A stretch of DNA of 7,295 bases from Planctomycetota bacterium. Lineage in GTDB: Bacteria > Planctomycetota > Phycisphaerae > UBA1845. Below the pieces are notes generated by a model. It was not told the DNA's origin. It worked only from the letters and a program-made list of their open reading frames with translations, and did not search any database. Each line of letters opens with the position of its first letter. Within the stretch, counting starts at the first letter, position 1. Made by a program: the position numbers and the translations under genes. The stretch spans positions 1 to 7,295 of the forward strand of contig JADFRO010000144.1 in NCBI GenBank assembly GCA_022561255.1. The letters run 5' to 3'. This document shows positions 6,533 to 7,295 of this stretch, in pieces.

Positions 6533-7108
6533 TCAACTGAGCCTTGTACGCCGCGCGTGGAGCAGCGTCCCGGCAACAGTGATCAGCAGGGCGAGCACAA
6601 GCAATGTCCACTGCGAAGTCGCAGGGACATTCGGGTCAGACAGGCTGTGAACCCACGAAGTCAGCGTTCCGTTCACCTGATTGCAGGTTCCGCTTTCTTT
6701 GATGAAGATTCCCCTGACAGAGAAACCGGCGTCGGTGAACGGTGGCGGTATCGCGTCGGACGTGACGGCCCCCGCCCCCTGCAACACGACGCCGACGTTT
6801 GCGGAACCGTCCGAGCATAGACCGTCTGCGATGATTCCGACACTGATGATGTCGGAGCTGACGAGCACGTTCAGACCGCGCACGGTAAAAGACTTGGCGA
6901 CGCCGCCGATTTCCAGTGTGAGCGGGTCGAGCAGGTACACGCCGACATTGGGATCACCTGGGATCCCGTCCGGTGTCGATGCGTCGAGTTCGTACTCGAT
7001 ACGCACCGTGTCGCCAGCGACAGTCCCTTCGATGAGGCCAAGAAACGTTTGAGCGTCGGCAGGTACGCCGATCCATAGAACAAGTGATAGGCTCCATGTG
7101 AATTTCAC
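6533..7108 (-). CDS. Small exported protein with IPTL/PEP-CTERM-like C-terminal sorting signal
   Basis: A 191-residue protein starting at GTG (7106-7108), with GGGAG 8 bases upstream. The signal peptide covers residues 1-19 (cut likely after PADA, before Q20). The mature part (20-160) is a beta-rich domain of unknown function with two cysteines (C98, C142), strands such as TVRIEYELDAS (34-44), and repeated short Gly/Val/Ile strands. The C-terminus has the three-part sorting pattern: VPATSQW (161-167), a hydrophobic helix (168-183) and a basic end with HARRTR (184-189). This resembles IPTL-CTERM and related planctomycete tails of VPxxSxWG type, which are processed by exosortase-like enzymes for the outer surface. 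The proline/tryptophan motif departs from the usual IPTLSxWG. The stop is TGA, so TGA does work as a stop in this genome. The function of the main domain is unknown. Confidence 0.8.
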   Translation of the reverse strand: MKFTWSLSLVLWIGVPADAQTFLGLIEGTVAGDTVRIEYELDASTPDGIPGDPNVGVYLLDPLTLEIGGVAKSFTVRGLNVLVSSDIISVGIIADGLCSDGSANVGVVLQGAGAVTSDAIPPPFTDAGFSVRGIFIKESGTCNQVNGTLTSWVHSLSDPNVPATSQWTLLVLALLITVAGTLLHARRTRLS

Positions 7109-7180
7109 GAAATGATCTCCCTTCCGTCCGACGATCGCCCCCCAGGCTGCTTGTGCGTCGGTTCAAACGACCCGTAGGGT

Positions 7181-7211
7181 ATTGTACCAAGTTTTCCGGG
7201 GTCGCCCGCAA
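7181..7211 (-). promoter_or_regulatory. Candidate promoter of the CTERM-protein gene
   Basis: On the minus strand TACAAT (7186-7181) is a five of six match to the -10 box. TTGCGG (7211-7206) may serve as the -35 with a long 19-base spacer. The predicted leader before the GTG at 7108 is about 65 bases. Confidence 0.4.
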
Positions 7212-7235
7212 GTTTTTTGCGATTTTGGGATAGCT

Positions 7236-7295
7236 ATGCGATATGTCACAGAGACGCGGGCCGGGTCGCTACTCCGGTACGTCTGCGATCGAATC
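7236..7295 (+). CDS. Possible start of a plus-strand gene cut by the right edge
   Basis: ATG at 7236 follows GGGA by 5 bases and stays open for 20 codons to the window end (MRYVTETRAG at the start). Another ATG at 7243 in a different frame also stays open. The fragment is too short to recognise, and either frame could be chance. Confidence 0.2.
   Translation, partial: MRYVTETRAGSLLRYVCDRI

Noticed and set aside
6533..6535. TGA reassigned genome-wide as a sense codon
   Set aside because: The minus-strand CTERM gene ends with TGA right after a typical basic tail, so TGA serves as a stop here.
1..7295. CRISPR array, insertion sequence or phage module
   Set aside because: No spaced direct repeats, transposase motifs or terminal inverted repeats were seen on either strand.

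Overview
The window is high-GC bacterial DNA. It looks like a planctomycete, probably a Phycisphaerae-type lineage. That is an inference from content: a secreted protein ending in two degenerate dockerin/EF-hand repeats, a glycine-rich STN-type periplasmic protein, an IPTL/PEP-CTERM-like sorting tail of the VPxxSxW type, and a remnant of a Hanks-type kinase. No rRNA or intact tRNA is present to confirm it.

Layout: (1) 1-886, minus: N-terminal part of a multi-membrane-spanning GT-C type glycosyltransferase, running off the left edge. (2) 1108-2385, plus: a family 2 polyprenyl-phosphate sugar synthase-like glycosyltransferase with a membrane tail, divergent from the first gene. (3) 2636-4198, plus: a secreted protein with two aspartic-protease lobes (DSGA and DTGA motifs) and a dockerin-like C-terminus. 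(4) 4512-5363, plus: an exported STN-like, glycine-rich protein behind a good sigma70-like promoter. (5) 5374-5500, plus: a short broken piece of a Ser/Thr protein kinase with two stops and a frameshift. (6) 5781-6314, plus: an AhpD-like peroxidase-related protein interrupted by one in-frame TGA exactly at the second cysteine of CxxC, most simply read as a selenoprotein (CxxU) with a candidate bacterial SECIS hairpin downstream. (7) 6533-7108, minus: a small exported protein with a CTERM-type sorting signal. The last 60 bases may hold the start of another plus-strand gene.

The glycosyltransferase pair fits one logic: the GT2 enzyme would charge a lipid carrier with sugar, and the GT-C enzyme would use such a lipid-linked donor on the outer face of the membrane. 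Three of the other genes encode exported proteins, so the region is biased to the cell envelope. The AhpD-like gene would be a cytoplasmic thiol/selenol antioxidant enzyme.

The strongest discovery candidate is the AhpD-like selenoprotein. A standard gene caller would cut it to about 81 residues or call it a pseudogene. The bilobal retropepsin-like protein and the kinase relic follow.
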